Source: an uncultured Eggerthellaceae bacterium (GTDB lineage Bacteria; Actinomycetota; Coriobacteriia; Coriobacteriales; Eggerthellaceae). From it: a DNA stretch of 17,546 nt. Where the stretch lies: the NCBI GenBank assembly GCA_910577495.1, contig CAJTML010000035.1, forward strand, positions 1 through 17,546, read 5' to 3'. The notes below the pieces were generated by a model. It searched no databases and was not told where the DNA came from. It saw nothing but the letters and a program-made list of their open reading frames with translations. The first letter of the stretch is position 1; each line of letters starts with the position of its first letter. The position numbers and the translations under genes were made by a program. Shown here piece by piece: positions 14,601 through 17,546 of this stretch.

Positions 14601-16217
14601 GTGCAAGAACAAAGCTCTCAGGAGCAAGGACACATCCTGAGTTCATCGGTTTGGGACTTACTAAAACCAAACGTTGCCTCTCTTGGGTACGGACTCTTTT
14701 TGGCAATCAACGCTGCCAGTGTTTGGGGTGGCGTCTTTCCCTTCTTGCCAATGGAGTTTCAGACCTCCCAGATTGTCTTTTGGTTCTTTCTTTCGCAATC
14801 GTTAGTTTTTTCGACAAGCTATTTAGCAAGCATGTTGGGATCCTACTTTTTCCCACGAGCAACGCGTGCTTTTTTGGTACAACTCACCACCGCGCCCTAT
14901 CTTCTGGGTTGGGTTGCACTCATTAGTGCAATTTATGTTCGCGAATACTCGCTCGTGCTTGTCGTGTTGGGCGGCGCACTCCTTGGCTTAGGTTCGGCAG
15001 GCTTTTATATGCTCTGGCAGCGACTCTTCGCCAGCATGCCATCCGATACAGGTGACCACAACCTCATTCGCGGCACGGTATACGGAGCGCTCTTTTATTT
15101 TTCGCTCTACCTTATTCCGGTAGCAGTTACGGCATTTCTCATTCCGCTCGTATTTTTGCCGCTGTTTGCTTTGGCCATCGTGCTCAAAAGTCGCACCATC
15201 AACTTCAACCAACCAATGTTTGAAGACGTCCCGCAAGAACACCCTCAGGTGTATCGCCACGTAGTTAAAGACTATTGGCGAAGCGCGCTGTGCGTTGGCT
15301 CGCTGGGATTTTGTACCGGCATCATGCGTGCACTGGCCATTGGAGATCCAAGCGTTGGCTCACTGGTAAACGCCCTTTCTATGGGTGCAACCTTAGTAGC
15401 CGCACTCGTGCTATTGTTTGTCTGGCGAAGGAAAAACCTGCACATGAACGTCGTCAGCGCGTTTCGCACGTTCTTCCCCTTCGTTATTACCTCGTTTTTG
15501 CTGCTCCCCTTCTTGCCGGGCGAATACGAGCGCTGGCTGGCAGCGGTGCTCTATGCCATCTACAGCGTGGCCATCATGGTCATGATGATTCAATGCGCCC
15601 AAGCGTCTCGCAACCGCGGCATCAACCCGGTGTTCATCTACGGCTTCTTTGGGTGCATCGTTTATATGCTGCACGACATCGGCTTTTTGGGTGGCACCTT
15701 CGCCGAAAACATCCGCGTGACCGGCATTGCGCCTTTGGCCGTGGTGGCGCTGGTGGCGGTCTATCTGTTGGGGCTCATGTATTTTATTGGTCAAGGTGGC
15801 TTCAAGCGCATCTTTTCGCAAAACGGTCGTGCATCAGCTGGCGAAAGCCCGCTGCAGGAGCGCGCTGAGCTGGCAGCAAGCATTGAGTTGGTAGCGCTTT
15901 CGCCAAAACCAGCATCGGAAAAGACACGCGAATCACGACGCCATAAACACGATGACTCGTCAGTCTTTTATCAGGATCGCATGTCGAAACAAGCAGCGCT
16001 GGTGCAGCGCCACTATAGGCTCAGCGCGCGCGAGGCCGAAGTGATGGAGCTCATTGCCCGTGGCAACACCGTTGCGCGCATTGCCGAAGAGCTGGTGGTT
16101 TCGGAAAATACCATTCGCACGCACTCAAGACGCATCTACGCCAAGCTGGATATCCACAAAAAGCAGGAATTGTTGGATCTGATTGACTCGTTTAACCCGG
16201 CCGATTTGCAGGATTAA
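14601..16217 (+). CDS. Membrane-bound LuxR-type transcriptional regulator
   Basis: A 538-residue protein with about eleven or twelve hydrophobic helices between residues 26 and 396, a charged linker (about 405-465), and a C-terminal LuxR/GerE helix-turn-helix (about 471-533; LSAREAEVMELIARGNT, then IAEELVVSENTIRTHSRRIY). Many Coriobacteriia regulators next to molybdoenzyme operons have this layout: the membrane part presumably senses a small molecule or redox state while the HTH binds DNA from the membrane. The start chosen is the GTG at 14601 with GGGGAGGG just upstream; an in-frame GTG at 14526 would add 25 polar residues and has no such site. It is divergent from dmsA and overlaps the sanA-like gene tail to tail by 4 bases. 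Confidence 0.93.
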   Translation: MQEQSSQEQGHILSSSVWDLLKPNVASLGYGLFLAINAASVWGGVFPFLPMEFQTSQIVFWFFLSQSLVFSTSYLASMLGSYFFPRATRAFLVQLTTAPYLLGWVALISAIYVREYSLVLVVLGGALLGLGSAGFYMLWQRLFASMPSDTGDHNLIRGTVYGALFYFSLYLIPVAVTAFLIPLVFLPLFALAIVLKSRTINFNQPMFEDVPQEHPQVYRHVVKDYWRSALCVGSLGFCTGIMRALAIGDPSVGSLVNALSMGATLVAALVLLFVWRRKNLHMNVVSAFRTFFPFVITSFLLLPFLPGEYERWLAAVLYAIYSVAIMVMMIQCAQASRNRGINPVFIYGFFGCIVYMLHDIGFLGGTFAENIRVTGIAPLAVVALVAVYLLGLMYFIGQGGFKRIFSQNGRASAGESPLQERAELAASIELVALSPKPASEKTRESRRHKHDDSSVFYQDRMSKQAALVQRHYRLSAREAEVMELIARGNTVARIAEELVVSENTIRTHSRRIYAKLDIHKKQELLDLIDSFNPADLQD

Positions 16218-16984
16218 CTGTCTTGCGCTGGGGCGTCCAGCACATCGGTTTCTTGCACCTCGGCGTCCAACGCCTCAACATTTTGCAGCTCTTCTTCGCC
16301 CTCAGTGATATCGCCCGACTGTTCCAGCGAAATAGGATCTCCGACAAACGTTGAAGGCACCTCAAAGAGCACCTTAAAGAAGTCCTTGGTGCGTGCAGGA
16401 ATCTCGCGCAGGTCATAGAGTGGCTGACGGTCGTAGGTATGATAGTCACTGGGTACCCCAATGGCTTCAAGTCCCAGGCCATGCGCCGCATAGAGCGCGC
16501 GATACAGGTGGTAGGTCTGCGTGGCCACAATAATACGCTTTGCACCAAAGACATGCTTGGCGCGGTACATGCTCTCGTAGGTGGAAAAGCCAGCGTGGTC
16601 ACAGAAGATATCCTCGGAGGGCACCCCGCGCGAAATTGCGTAGTCCTTCATGGCTTTGACCTCGTTGTATGACACAGTTGAGTTGTCGCCACTCATGATG
16701 ATTTTAGGAGCGGCACCCGCAAAGTACAGCTCAATGCCGTCATCCAGACGATCCTGCAGAATTCCCGACGGCGTGCCATCAGCAAAGACCGACGCGCCCA
16801 ACACCACAATGGCGTCGCCGTCAAACGACGTGGCAACTTCAGGCGTTACGATGTCATCTTTGGTTTGCTGGATCGTGGCGAAGTTGGTGCCAATCACCAC
16901 AACGCCACCCGCAATGGCAATTGCGATCACTACTGCAAGCACGGTGGTATACCACCTTCGTTGTTTGTTTCCCTCACGTGTCAT
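16214..16984 (-). CDS. SanA/YdcF-like DUF218 membrane-anchored protein
   Basis: A 256-residue protein with a basic N-terminus, one membrane helix (about 12-32) and a DUF218 domain (about 57-210). Typical blocks are DAIVVLGASVF (57-67), PKIIMSGDNS (93-102), STYESMYRAKHVF (134-146), RIIVATQTYHLYRA (150-163) and IGVPSD (175-180). Related E. coli SanA affects envelope permeability to vancomycin; the catalytic activity of the family is unclear. The tail after about 220 is very acidic and low complexity. The ATG at 16984 is preferred over an in-frame TTG at 17002, but neither has a strong ribosome-binding site. It converges with the LuxR-type gene: both stops share TTAA. Confidence 0.88.
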   Translation of the reverse strand: MTREGNKQRRWYTTVLAVVIAIAIAGGVVVIGTNFATIQQTKDDIVTPEVATSFDGDAIVVLGASVFADGTPSGILQDRLDDGIELYFAGAAPKIIMSGDNSTVSYNEVKAMKDYAISRGVPSEDIFCDHAGFSTYESMYRAKHVFGAKRIIVATQTYHLYRALYAAHGLGLEAIGVPSDYHTYDRQPLYDLREIPARTKDFFKVLFEVPSTFVGDPISLEQSGDITEGEEELQNVEALDAEVQETDVLDAPAQDS

Positions 16985-17060
16985 AAGCCCACATCTTAAC
17001 AAATGTTTCTAACCGACACCCAATATGAGGCGGTTTTCATGAGGAGTCCACGAACAACGC

Positions 17061-17088
17061 AAAAGCCGCTTGATGTACAGAAGCGAGC
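17061..17088 (-). terminator. Weak hairpin after tlyA, possible terminator
   Basis: On the minus strand GCTCGCTT can pair with AAGCGGC (one bulge) around a 9-base loop and is followed by TTTT. It lies 48 bases after the tlyA stop. The stem is imperfect and the U-run short, so the call is tentative. No gene is seen between 16985 and 17135. Confidence 0.35.
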
Positions 17089-17135
17089 CGCGGTCAGGGA
17101 GGGTGGCTACTCCCCGAGCGTCACTGAGCGCTTAG

Positions 17136-17546
17136 CTACTCAGGCGAAAAGACCGCACGTACCAAATATTCCACGTTACCTGAAGGACCGGTGATAGGAG
17201 ACGTAACAACACCCGCGCGTGCATGTTCACGCGCGGCTTCGCCACCTTCAACCACAAAGCCAGATTGCGAAAGCGCCGCTTTCACCTCATCAACCGTGCG
17301 CAACCGCACCGCCTCGTCTTTCACGACGCCATGATCGGTCTCACCACTTTGTGACTCAAATTGCGGCTTGACCAGGCCAATGAAGATGCTTCCCGGCTTG
17401 CATAAGCGCGCAAACACCGGCGCCAGTGCCGCCAACCCAATGAAGCTTAAATCCGCCACCAACAGATCAAACGGCGCGCCAAGCTCTGCGGGATCAGCCA
17501 GCTTAATGTTGACGCGCTCAAACACACAAACACGGTCATCTTGGCG
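17136..17546 (-). CDS. tlyA: TlyA-type rRNA 2'-O-methyltransferase (5' end outside window)
   Basis: The last 136 residues of a TlyA (hemolysin A) family protein; the frame is open to the right edge, so the N-terminal S4 domain and the SAM-binding start are missing. Visible blocks are DLLVADLSFIGL, GLVKPQFE, GVVKDEAV, SPITGPSGNVEYL, all typical of the C-terminal Rossmann methyltransferase half. In actinobacteria TlyA methylates ribose of 16S and 23S rRNA at capreomycin-related sites. The Lys of VKPQFE and the Asp of ADLSFI are the usual catalytic region residues. A TlyA is usually followed by nadK and recN in many bacteria; here a sanA-like gene on the same strand comes next instead. Confidence 0.95.
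   Translation of the reverse strand, partial: RQDDRVCVFERVNIKLADPAELGAPFDLLVADLSFIGLAALAPVFARLCKPGSIFIGLVKPQFESQSGETDHGVVKDEAVRLRTVDEVKAALSQSGFVVEGGEAAREHARAGVVTSPITGPSGNVEYLVRAVFSPE

Noticed and set aside
1..17546. CRISPR array, insertion sequence or phage genes
   Set aside because: No regularly spaced repeats, transposase-like frames or phage-type proteins were found on either strand.

Overview
The window looks like a chromosomal segment of a Gram-positive anaerobe or microaerophile of the Coriobacteriia (Eggerthellaceae-like; a moderate-GC genus such as Cryptobacterium would fit, but the genus cannot be fixed from the sequence alone). The reasons are a Tad/Flp pilus locus without a secretin, a DmsABC-type molybdoenzyme module, and next to it a LuxR-type regulator with a polytopic membrane N-terminus, a combination typical of that group. 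This assignment is inference from gene content.

Region 1 (about 1-8205, minus strand) is one tightly packed Tad pilus operon, read from right to left: cpaB/rcpC, tadZ/cpaE, tadA/cpaF, tadB, tadC, flp pilin, a second short pilin-like gene, tadE, and a very large TadG-like gene that runs off the left edge. Most junctions overlap or are nearly abutting (ATGA, TGATG), so translation is probably coupled. The one real gap lies before flp and carries a 14-bp perfect palindrome and the strongest Shine-Dalgarno of the locus. No prepilin peptidase (TadV) and no secretin are in the window.

Region 2 (8206-8765) is an intergenic stretch with a plus-strand tRNA-Val(UAC) followed by a clear Rho-independent terminator.

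Region 3 (8766-14313, minus strand) is a DMSO-reductase-family module: dmsA (Tat-exported molybdopterin subunit), dmsB1, a hairpin with terminator character, a second dmsB paralogue (dmsB2), the chaperone dmsD, and the membrane anchor dmsC. The deduced route is menaquinol at DmsC, then the four [4Fe-4S] clusters of a DmsB, then the Mo-bisPGD centre of DmsA; the real substrate is unknown.

Region 4 (14314-16217) holds a divergent control region and, on the plus strand, the membrane-bound LuxR-type regulator that probably controls dmsA. Region 5 (16214-17546, minus strand) carries a SanA/YdcF-type DUF218 membrane protein and the 3' part of tlyA (rRNA 2'-O-methyltransferase).

The least explained item is the TadG-like protein at the left edge: at least 678 residues with a pilin-like N-terminus, a coiled-coil stretch and several cysteine pairs. 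The second is the dms module with two iron-sulfur subunits split by a hairpin.
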